From JAYTXL01 sp043742955 (lineage in GTDB: Bacteria > Verrucomicrobiota > Verrucomicrobiia > Limisphaerales > JAYTXL01), in assembly GCA_043742955.1 (NCBI GenBank), contig JAYTXL010000037.1, positions 1 to 27,370 of the forward strand: 27,370 bases of DNA, read 5' to 3'. Under the pieces are notes generated by a model, which searched no databases, was not told the origin of the DNA, and was given only the letters and a program-made list of their open reading frames with translations. Positions 7,111 to 14,202 of this stretch are shown piece by piece. Positions within the stretch are counted from its first letter, which is position 1, and every line of letters begins with the position of its first letter. The position numbers and the translations under genes are program-made.

Positions 7111-8238
7111 TCATTTCCGCCGCCAGGCGGCGATGAACATGCCATTGCCTTGCGTATCCTGCGGCCACAGCCACCCGGAAGGCGCCGGGGCCTCGGTGGC
7201 GGCAAATAAATTGGGTAGCGGCATTGGCTCGAAATCGGGAAAGGCAACCGTGAAAGCCGCCGCCACTTTTTCCGTTTCCGCCTGCGTCAGGGTGCAGACG
7301 GAATAAATCAACTTCCCGCCCGGCTTGATTGCCGGTGCCACCCGCGCCAGCAAGTTCGTCTGCACCGCGGACAATTCCTGGACATCCCCGGGGGTCGTGG
7401 TCCAGCGCGCGTGGGGATTGCGCTGCCACGTGCCGACGCCGCTGCAGGGCGCATCCACGAGCACGCCGTCGAATTTGGTCTTGGTCGGCAGCTGCGCGCC
7501 GCCCTCCCAGGGTGCCAGTCGATAGTTGAAACATTGCGCCCGTCCGGCGCGCAGCCGGAGCTTTTTCAAACGCCACTCCGCCCGGTCGCTCGCCCAGATA
7601 AGCCCCTTATTCTGCATTAAATTGGAGAGGTGTAGCGTCTTTCCGCCCTCGCCCGCGCAGGCGTCCCACCAGGTCTCGCCCGGCCGGGGATCGCACACCA
7701 GCCCGACGGCCTGGGAGGCGATGTCCTGCACTTCAAAATCGCCCCGTTGAAATTCCGGCGTGCGAAACAAATCCTCCCGACCCTGATACTCGACGGCATC
7801 CACCAACGCGGGCTGAGGCGGAATCCAGCACTCGCCCAACGACTGCGCGAGTGCCCCCCCGTGGCCGCGCTTCGCCCGCAGCCAGAGCCGGGGCTCGGTT
7901 TGCAGCACCCCCAGCCAGCGGCGGGAAACGTCCACGGCGGCGGGCGTCCAAGCCGGCACCGCCCGTTTCAGATCATCACTGGAATAAAGCTCCGGTGCGT
8001 GCGCATAGCTCTCCGCGAGCTCCTGCGCCCGAACGAGCGCCTGGGGCACGGTTTCTCCCGGTTTCTGCCAGCCGTACCAGCGGAAGTAGGCGAACACCGC
8101 GCGACTGATCTCCCGCGCCGCGGTGCGGTGCAGGCCGTGCTGTTTCCGCAGCTCTGCGCGCAACGCGGCGTCCGCCGGCAGGTTGCGGTTCGCCTGGGCC
8201 ACGACGCGCGCGGCGATGTTCAGCAGCTCTTTTCTCAC
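7111..8238 (-). CDS. RsmB/NOP-family rRNA (cytosine-C5) methyltransferase
   Basis: From the chosen GTG start at 8238 the product has 375 residues. An N-terminal helical, NusB-like segment (about 1-100) is followed by an RsmB/Nop2-type Rossmann domain. The SAM region includes WWDACAGEGGKTLHL. The two family cysteines are present: Cys265 in DAPCSGVGT, and Cys315 in YSVCTLTQAE, the position of the catalytic cysteine in RsmB. Their 50-residue spacing equals that of E. coli RsmB as I recall it. The frame is open upstream to 8427, but that extension overlaps the divergent DUF1501 gene and looks non-coding. GTG at 8238 is the best start before the conserved helices, though no clear ribosome-binding site is visible. 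The exact rRNA position modified cannot be assigned. Confidence 0.88.
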   Translation of the reverse strand: MRKELLNIAARVVAQANRNLPADAALRAELRKQHGLHRTAAREISRAVFAYFRWYGWQKPGETVPQALVRAQELAESYAHAPELYSSDDLKRAVPAWTPAAVDVSRRWLGVLQTEPRLWLRAKRGHGGALAQSLGECWIPPQPALVDAVEYQGREDLFRTPEFQRGDFEVQDIASQAVGLVCDPRPGETWWDACAGEGGKTLHLSNLMQNKGLIWASDRAEWRLKKLRLRAGRAQCFNYRLAPWEGGAQLPTKTKFDGVLVDAPCSGVGTWQRNPHARWTTTPGDVQELSAVQTNLLARVAPAIKPGGKLIYSVCTLTQAETEKVAAAFTVAFPDFEPMPLPNLFAATEAPAPSGWLWPQDTQGNGMFIAAWRRK

Positions 8239-8371
8239 TGGCCGGAGTATGCGCCCCGGCCGTGATGGAGGCCAGCCTTCGTTGGCTGGAATTGAGCCTA
8301 CCCAAGGGAATTTCCACTTTACACCCACGTTGTGGATTGTAGTTTGTAGCCATCGTCCACCGCTCCGGCTT
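8239..8371. promoter_or_regulatory. Divergent promoter region with a CTTCG-type palindrome
   Basis: This 133-base gap separates the rRNA methyltransferase (minus) from the DUF1501 gene (plus) and must hold the promoters of both. CCAGCC (8272-8277) pairs with GGCTGG (8284-8289) around a TTCGTT loop. A weak -35-like TTTACA is at 8318-8323, but the bases 16-17 further on match a -10 box poorly. CCAC-GTT-GTGG (8325-8335) is a small operator-like dyad. No regulator can be assigned. Confidence 0.4.
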
Positions 8372-9823
8372 ATGACGAATCCATATTTACATCCGCCATC
8401 AGGCCGGCTCCCGCGGCGCGCGGCCATTCAGGCCGGTGCCATCGGGTTGCTCGGCTTGGGGATGAATCATCTCGCGCCGTTGCGTGCGGCGAATCCGGGC
8501 CGGCGCCGGGATGAACGCGCCAAATCCGTCATCTACATTTTCCTCTCCGGCGGGCTGGCGCAGCAGGACAGCTTTGATATGAAGCCGGAGGCGCCGCTGG
8601 AGATTCGCGGTGAATTCCGACCGATCGCCACGCGCACGCCGGGCCTCCAGATTTGCGAACATCTGCCGGAGCTGGCCAAACGCAGCGAGCGCTGGGCCCT
8701 GTGCCGTTCACTCACGCATGGTTCGAATGACCACTCGGCCAGCCATCACATCATGCTCACGGGCCGGTCGGAATTGCCCCTGGGATTCGATCCCAGCAAA
8801 CCAAAATCATCCGATCATCCTTCCATCGCCGCGCTCACCAATACGCTTTTCCCGCCGCGCAACAATTTGCCGCCGGCCATCGTCCTGCCCGAGAAACTGG
8901 TGCACTACTCCGGGCGCGTCCTGCCCGGTCAATTCGCGGGTGCGCTGGGGAAGCGGTGCGAGCCGTGGTTCCTGGATTACTCGCCGTACAATCCCACCAC
9001 TTACGGGGCCTACCCCGAATATCTTTTTCATCATCATCAGGGACCCAAAAAACAGGAGAACCTCGTTTTTCGCGCGCCGAATCTTTCGGTTCCCGAGTGG
9101 CTCGCCGAGGGCCGCCTGCAGGACCGGCTCACCTTGTGCGACCAGCTGGATCGCCAGCGCAGCCGGATGGAGCACACCGCGGAAGTTCAGACCTTTGACC
9201 GCTATTGGCAAATGGCGGCCTCGCTGCTCACGGATCAGAAGGTTGCCGGTGCCTTTGACGTGACCCGCGCTGACCCGAAGTTGCAGGACAAATACGGACG
9301 GAACTCTTTTGGCTGGTCGTTACTGCTGGCGTCACGCCTGGTGGAGGCCGGGGTAAATCTGGTGCAGGTCAACTTGGGCAACAATGAGACCTGGGATACC
9401 CACGAGGCCGCATTTCCCAACCTGAAGAATTACCTGTTGCCGCCGATGGACCGGGCGGTGTCCGCCTTGATCGATGATTTGCATGACCGGGGGCAGCTCG
9501 AGAGCACGCTCATCGTCATGGCGGGTGAATTCGGCCGTACCCCCAAGGTTTCCACCATTGCGGGCGCCTCCCTGCCGGGCCGCGATCATTGGGGGTCCGT
9601 GCAAACGGTGTTCTTCGCCGGTGGCGGCGTGCGCGGCGGCAATGTCATTGGTTCGTCGGATAATTTCGGCGGCTTTCCCGCCAGCCACCCGCAAACACCG
9701 GAGAATCTCGCCGCCACGATTTACGACGCGCTCGGGCTCCCGCCCACCACCACCTGGCATGACGAACAACAGCGTCCCTTCACGCTCTATGAGGGCAAGC
9801 CGATCGCGGGGTTGATGGGGTAG
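8372..9823 (+). CDS. DUF1501 domain protein with Tat-type signal
   Basis: The 483-residue protein belongs to the DUF1501 family, abundant in Verrucomicrobiota and Planctomycetes. It has a twin-arginine signal (Arg15-Arg16, RRAAIQAGAIGLLGLG) and the family features IFLSGGLAQQDSFD near the N-terminus and VMAGEFGRTPKV, GRDHWG and GGGVRGGNVIG near the C-terminus. These proteins are related to the alkaline-phosphatase/sulfatase fold and are often encoded beside DUF1800 or DUF1553 partners, but no such partner is present here. The biochemical role of the family is not established. The ATG at 8372 gives a normal Tat leader. The upstream extension of the frame overlaps the divergent gene. A 7-bp hairpin begins directly after the stop. 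Confidence 0.9.
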   Translation: MTNPYLHPPSGRLPRRAAIQAGAIGLLGLGMNHLAPLRAANPGRRRDERAKSVIYIFLSGGLAQQDSFDMKPEAPLEIRGEFRPIATRTPGLQICEHLPELAKRSERWALCRSLTHGSNDHSASHHIMLTGRSELPLGFDPSKPKSSDHPSIAALTNTLFPPRNNLPPAIVLPEKLVHYSGRVLPGQFAGALGKRCEPWFLDYSPYNPTTYGAYPEYLFHHHQGPKKQENLVFRAPNLSVPEWLAEGRLQDRLTLCDQLDRQRSRMEHTAEVQTFDRYWQMAASLLTDQKVAGAFDVTRADPKLQDKYGRNSFGWSLLLASRLVEAGVNLVQVNLGNNETWDTHEAAFPNLKNYLLPPMDRAVSALIDDLHDRGQLESTLIVMAGEFGRTPKVSTIAGASLPGRDHWGSVQTVFFAGGGVRGGNVIGSSDNFGGFPASHPQTPENLAATIYDALGLPPTTTWHDEQQRPFTLYEGKPIAGLMG

Positions 9824-9845
9824 GGCACCGGCCCGGTTCGGTGCC
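9824..9845 (+). terminator. Hairpin directly after the DUF1501 stop codon (weak terminator)
   Basis: GGCACCG (9824-9830) pairs perfectly with CGGTGCC (9839-9845) around an 8-base loop, starting at the first base after the stop codon. There is no T-run, so it would be an inefficient intrinsic terminator, or an RNA-stabilising 3' hairpin. Confidence 0.35.
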
Positions 9846-9916
9846 GGCCCGCCAACGGCCGACCGGTGCGCCAAACCGATTGTCGTTCCGCGACCCCCCC
9901 GCTACACTGCGCGCGC

Positions 9917-11056
9917 ATGCTCTATTTCGACCATAACGCCACCACGCCGCTGCATCCCGCCGCCCGGGAGGCCTGGCTTGCCGCGGTGGATCAGTTCATG
10001 GGCAATCCTTCCAGCCCGCATCGAGTGGGTGCCCGGGCCGAGGCCGCCCTGAACACGGCGCGGGCGCAGTTGGCTGGCTTCCTCGGCTGCGACCCGCTCG
10101 ACCTCGTCTGGACTTCCGGCGCGACCGAATCCAATAATCTCGCCCTGCATCACTGCGCGCACCGGCTGGCGCCCACGGCCGAGGTGTGGGTTTCCGCGCT
10201 CGAGCACCCCTGCGTGCTGGCGGCGGTCCAGCACTATTTCCCGCGGCGACACCGGCTCATTCCGGTCACGCGCGCGGGCGTTGCCGATCTGGGCTGGCTC
10301 CGGCGCGAGCTGCCCAAAAATCCGCCCGGTTTGGTCGCGCTCATGGCCGCCAACAACGAAACAGGTGTCCTGCAGCCGTGGCGCGCGGTGCAGGCGCTCT
10401 GTCGTGCGGGGCGGGTGCCGTTCCTGTGCGACGCCGTGCAATGGATCGGCAAACTGCCCGCGGCAGGCTTGGGCGAATGCGATTGGGTCAGCGGCTCCGC
10501 CCACAAATTCGGCGGGCCCAAGGGCGTTGGTTTCCTCAAATGCCCGGCGGGCCGGGTGGAGCCGCTGCTGTTCGGTGGCGGTCAGGAAGCCGGCCGGCGC
10601 GCGGGCACGGAGAATGTGGCCGGAGTCAGCGCGATGCTGGCTGCCCTGACCGCTCGGGAGGCAGCCTTGAAAGACAACGGCGAAAAAGTAATGGAACGAC
10701 AGCGCACCGCCTTTGAAAAACGCCTGCGGGCCGCGCTGCCCGGCGCGGAAATTGTGGGGGCCGGCGCGGCGCGGCTGTGGAACACGGTGTCGGTAGTGAT
10801 GCCGGAAGCGGATTGCCCGCAGCGCTGGGTGGTGAAATTGGACAAGGCAGGCTTCGCGGTTTCGACTGGTTCGGCCTGCGCCAGCGGCCGCGAGGAACCG
10901 TCGCACGTGCTGGCCGCGATGGGCTACGCGCCCGGACCAACGGGCCGGGTGTTGCGTTTCAGCAGTGGTTGGGAAACGACCGGCGCCGAATGGCGCGCCC
11001 TTGGCCAGGCGCTGGTGGCGGTCCAGGACGGCCTGCGCCTGAAGCGGCCGGGCTAG
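9917..11056 (+). CDS. Cysteine desulfurase (NifS/IscS-like, class V aminotransferase)
   Basis: This 379-residue PLP enzyme should convert cysteine to alanine and deliver sulfur for Fe-S clusters or thiolation. It starts with the family signature YFDHNATTPLHP. His97 (ALEHP), Asp172 (CDAVQ) and the Schiff-base Lys197 (SAHKFGGPKG) are in place. The catalytic cysteine Cys321 is in GSACASG, the loop typical of the NifS/IscS group. The ATG at 9917 begins at the conserved N-terminus. The reading frame is open upstream to 9866 but adds no family sequence. No iscU, sufU, thiI or mnmA is adjacent, so the acceptor pathway is unknown. The next gene, ppk1, starts 131 bases downstream. Confidence 0.92.
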   Translation: MLYFDHNATTPLHPAAREAWLAAVDQFMGNPSSPHRVGARAEAALNTARAQLAGFLGCDPLDLVWTSGATESNNLALHHCAHRLAPTAEVWVSALEHPCVLAAVQHYFPRRHRLIPVTRAGVADLGWLRRELPKNPPGLVALMAANNETGVLQPWRAVQALCRAGRVPFLCDAVQWIGKLPAAGLGECDWVSGSAHKFGGPKGVGFLKCPAGRVEPLLFGGGQEAGRRAGTENVAGVSAMLAALTAREAALKDNGEKVMERQRTAFEKRLRAALPGAEIVGAGAARLWNTVSVVMPEADCPQRWVVKLDKAGFAVSTGSACASGREEPSHVLAAMGYAPGPTGRVLRFSSGWETTGAEWRALGQALVAVQDGLRLKRPG

Positions 11057-11187
11057 TGGCTGTCCCTTGAGCCTCCTGGCGCTGGCCGGATGATTCCGGA
11101 GCGGGCAACCCCGTGTTCACCCAATTGTCACTAGCCAACGGACGCACTTCGAGTATGCTACCAAGCCCGGGCGGCGGGAGACTATTT

Positions 11188-13332
11188 ATGACGACGGCGG
11201 CACCATCCTATTTTATAAACCGTGAATTGAGCTGGCTGGAATTCAACCAGCGCGTGCTCGACGAGGCCTTGGATACCAGGAATCCACTGCTCGAGCGGGT
11301 TAAGTTTTTTTGCATCGTCAGCTCGAATTTGGACGAATTTTTCGAGGTGCGCGTGGCCGGCATCAAACAGCAGATTGAAAGCGATGTAGTGGAGCGAAGC
11401 CTGGACGGCTTGACCGCCAGCGAATCTTTTCGGGCTCTTACGCGGCGGATCCGGATCATGGTGACGCAGCAATACGCCTGCTGGCGGGATGAGCTCATGC
11501 CGGCCCTCGCGGAGAATGATATCCGGTTTTTGAATTTTGCCGCCCTGAAAGCCCCGGATCGCGCGTGGGTCAGCGACTATTATCATTCCAAAGTCCGTCC
11601 CGTGCTGACCCCGCTGGGAATTGATCCGGCCCATCCGTTTCCACAACTGCTGAACAAATCGCTCAACATGATGGTGCAGCTCAGCGTGCGGCAGCACGGG
11701 GAATCGCGCCGGCGGCTGGCCATTGTGCAGGTGCCGCGGGTGCTGCCCCGGCTGGTGAAGCTGCCGCGGAGTGATTCGCGCCAGGACTATATTTTTCTCG
11801 GCCACCTGATCGGCCATTATCTCGCCGACTTGTTTCCCGGGACGGAGATCACCGGCTTCTGGCATTTTCGCGTGACCCGAAACAGCGAGCTCTACATTGA
11901 TGAGGAGGACAGCTCCAATCTGCTCAAGGCGGTGGAAAACGAACTGCACAACCGCCGGAAGGGCGCGGCGGTCCGGCTGGAAATGGAGTCCGATTGTCCG
12001 CCGGACATTCGGGCGCAGCTGCTCGAAACCCTCAAGCTGGACGAGGAGGATTTGTATCTCATCGACGGCCCGCTGAATCCGATTCGCCTGATGGCGATCT
12101 ACGAAGGGGATCATTCGCCGGAGCTGCGGGATCCGCCATTTATCGCGCCCGTTACCCCGGCGTTGCGCGGGGAAACCGATATTTTTGCTGCCATCCGCAA
12201 GCAGGACATCCTACTGCATCATCCGTACGAAAATTTCAGCAGCGTGTTGGATTTCCTGGAGGCGGCGGCGGCGGATCCCAAGGTGCTGGCGATCAAGCAA
12301 ACGCTGTATCGCACCGGCGGCGATCCGCGCATCGTCGGAGCCTTGATGCAAGCGGTGAAGAACGGCAAACAGGTGACGGCGGTGGTGGAATTGAAGGCGC
12401 GCTTTGATGAGGCCAACAACATCCAATGGGCCCGCCGGCTGGAAGAGGTCGGGGTGCACGTCGTTTACGGGCTGGTGGGTTTTAAAATTCATGGCAAAAT
12501 GTGCCTGGTGGTGCGCAACGACGAGGACGCCATCCGACGGTACGTGCATCTGGGCACGGGGAATTACAATCTCACCACCGCCCGGCTGTACACCGACATC
12601 GGACTATTCACCTGTCGGCCGGATTTCGGCGAGGATGCCACCAACCTGTTTAATTTGCTGACGGGCATCTGCCAGTTTCAGGGAACGCGCAAGCTGCTGG
12701 TCGCGCCCTTTGAGCTGCACGCCCGCATTCTGGCGCTGATTGAACGGGAAATCACCCACGCCGAGCAGGGCCTGCCGACGCGCATCATCGCCAAGATGAA
12801 CGCCTTGGTGGACCGCCAGATTATTGAAGCGCTCTACCGCGCCTCGCAGGCCGGGGTGAAGATTGACCTGATCGTGCGTGGGGTTTGCTGTCTGCGTCCC
12901 AAGCTCAAGAAAATCAGCGAGAACATCACCGTGCGCAGCATTGTCGACCGTTTTCTGGAGCATAGCCGCGTTTTTTATTTCGAAAACGCCTGCCAGCCGG
13001 AAATCTTTGTGGGCAGCGCGGACTGGATGCCGCGCAATTTTTTCCGTCGCATTGAGGTGGTGTTTCCGATTGAGGACGGCAATTTGCGCGAGCGCCTCAC
13101 CAATGAGTTATTTGCCCTGGCGCTGGCCGATAATGTGAAAGCACGTTTCCTGCAGGCGGACGGTTCCTACACCCGCCCACTGCTGAAGCGGGGTAGCCCG
13201 CCCTGCCGGAGCCAGTTGGAGTTCATCGCGCTGGCTCTGAATGAAACGCGGCCCGGAAAGGAGAATCGGCCAAGCCGGACCAAATACCCGGTCGTTAAAA
13301 TACGGACCAAGCCGGCCGGTCCGCGCGGCTAG
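11188..13332 (+). CDS. ppk1: Polyphosphate kinase 1
   Basis: The 714-residue protein is PPK1, which reversibly polymerises the gamma-phosphate of ATP into inorganic polyphosphate. It opens with the family signature INRELSWLEFNQRVL (10-24), followed by SSNLDEFFEVRVAG (45-58). Later it shows the conserved core KFKIHGKM-like GFKIHGKMCLVVR and HLGTGNYNLTTARLYTD. With the ATG at 11188 the two catalytic histidines fall at 435 and 454, the same numbers as in E. coli PPK, which supports this start. It also has a GGGAG ribosome-binding site. Earlier in-frame starts (GTG 11113, ATG 11155) would add 11-25 unconserved residues. The C-terminus ends in a basic tail. A small esterase gene follows 25 bases downstream. 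No ppx or phoU gene is present. Confidence 0.95.
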   Translation: MTTAAPSYFINRELSWLEFNQRVLDEALDTRNPLLERVKFFCIVSSNLDEFFEVRVAGIKQQIESDVVERSLDGLTASESFRALTRRIRIMVTQQYACWRDELMPALAENDIRFLNFAALKAPDRAWVSDYYHSKVRPVLTPLGIDPAHPFPQLLNKSLNMMVQLSVRQHGESRRRLAIVQVPRVLPRLVKLPRSDSRQDYIFLGHLIGHYLADLFPGTEITGFWHFRVTRNSELYIDEEDSSNLLKAVENELHNRRKGAAVRLEMESDCPPDIRAQLLETLKLDEEDLYLIDGPLNPIRLMAIYEGDHSPELRDPPFIAPVTPALRGETDIFAAIRKQDILLHHPYENFSSVLDFLEAAAADPKVLAIKQTLYRTGGDPRIVGALMQAVKNGKQVTAVVELKARFDEANNIQWARRLEEVGVHVVYGLVGFKIHGKMCLVVRNDEDAIRRYVHLGTGNYNLTTARLYTDIGLFTCRPDFGEDATNLFNLLTGICQFQGTRKLLVAPFELHARILALIEREITHAEQGLPTRIIAKMNALVDRQIIEALYRASQAGVKIDLIVRGVCCLRPKLKKISENITVRSIVDRFLEHSRVFYFENACQPEIFVGSADWMPRNFFRRIEVVFPIEDGNLRERLTNELFALALADNVKARFLQADGSYTRPLLKRGSPPCRSQLEFIALALNETRPGKENRPSRTKYPVVKIRTKPAGPRG

Positions 13333-13357
13333 CCAGGAATTCGCTGCCCACCACCCC

Positions 13358-14005
13358 ATGTTAACTTCGGAATTGATCCCCGCCACCGACCCGGCCTCCC
13401 GCCAACTGATGGTCGTGCTGCACGGACTCGGCGACAGCATGGAGGGCTACCGGTGGCTGCCCGATGCCCTGGGACTGCCGGGGCTGAATTACCTGCTGGT
13501 CAACGCCCCGGACCCCTATTTCGGCGGTCATGCCTGGTATGATTTTTCCGGCGCGCCCGAGCCGGGTATTCAACGCAGTCGCGATTTGCTGTTCAAGCTG
13601 CTCGACACGCAGCGCGGACGCGGATTTCCCAGCGGGCAAATGTTCGTGTTCGGTTTTTCGCAAGGCTGCCTGATGACGTATGAAATCGGCCTGCGTTACC
13701 CGCATGTCCTGGCCGGGCTGGTCGGGATCAGTGGTTACATCCACGAACCCCAACAGGTGCTGAACCAGCTTTCACCCAGCGCGCGGCAGCAACACTTTCT
13801 CGTCACCCACGGGACCCAAGATCCGCTCATCCCCTTTGCCGAGGTGCGGGCGCAAGTCCGCCAGCTGCAAACGGCGGGACTCCAGCTCGAGTGGCATGAG
13901 TTCGCCAAGGCCCACACCATTGCCGGAGAAACGGAACTTTCGGTGATTCGCGCTTTCATCCGCGCCCGGCTCGCCGCGGAACCCGCGCGCCGGGCGGTGC
14001 CTTGA
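13358..14005 (+). CDS. Phospholipase/carboxylesterase-type alpha/beta hydrolase
   Basis: A 215-residue cytoplasmic alpha/beta hydrolase of the lysophospholipase/carboxylesterase family (Abhydrolase_2). The oxyanion loop LHGLGDS (21-27) is followed by the nucleophile elbow GFSQG with Ser101, the acid Asp155 (HGTQDPLIP) and the catalytic His186 (KAHTI). Length is typical for the family and there is no signal peptide. The ATG at 13358 starts just before the first strand. The open frame upstream overlaps ppk1 and looks non-coding. Substrate is unknown; family members hydrolyse small esters, lysophospholipids or acyl-proteins. It lies 25 bases after ppk1 and may be co-transcribed. Confidence 0.85.
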   Translation: MLTSELIPATDPASRQLMVVLHGLGDSMEGYRWLPDALGLPGLNYLLVNAPDPYFGGHAWYDFSGAPEPGIQRSRDLLFKLLDTQRGRGFPSGQMFVFGFSQGCLMTYEIGLRYPHVLAGLVGISGYIHEPQQVLNQLSPSARQQHFLVTHGTQDPLIPFAEVRAQVRQLQTAGLQLEWHEFAKAHTIAGETELSVIRAFIRARLAAEPARRAVP

Positions 14006-14068
14006 ACTCGAACTCGGAATGGAGCAGGAGCCAACGGAGGGGGAAAGTGGCTGGGGCCGAAGGCAAAA

Positions 14069-14085
14069 GGGAAACTTTCTTTCCC
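14069..14085. repeat. 6-bp hairpin between the esterase and IPT/TIG genes
   Basis: GGGAAA (14069-14074) and TTTCCC (14080-14085) flank a CTTTC loop. On the plus strand it is followed by AATGC and not by a T-run. It may act as a weak 3' hairpin for the esterase gene. Confidence 0.3.
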
Positions 14086-14105
14086 AATGCTCGCAGTTCA
14101 AGCAC

Positions 14106-14134
14106 TTGTCTCCGGCTGAAAATCGGTTTCTAAA
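14106..14134 (+). promoter_or_regulatory. Candidate sigma-70-like promoter for the IPT/TIG gene
   Basis: TTGTCT (14106-14111) and TCTAAA (14129-14134) are each four-of-six matches to the -35 and -10 consensus and are separated by 17 bases. This would start transcription near 14141 and give a leader of about 62 bases. Read by eye; promoter rules in Verrucomicrobiota are poorly defined. Confidence 0.28.
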
Positions 14135-14202
14135 TCCGAGTTGAAATTGCGCGACGTTGATTTCAGGCCCTGGTTCTGCTTCTCTCAAACAAGAGAACAA
14201 TC

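Noticed and set aside
14011..14142. AACTCGGA (14011-14018) and TCCGAGTT (14135-14142) as an 8-bp inverted repeat flanking about 116 bases
   Set aside because: An 8-base match at this distance is expected by chance, and nothing between the arms resembles a mobile element.
14041..14202. Possible small RNA in the gap before the IPT/TIG gene
   Set aside because: Apart from one 6-bp hairpin and a weak promoter-like pair there is no terminator or conserved structure that would support an RNA gene.
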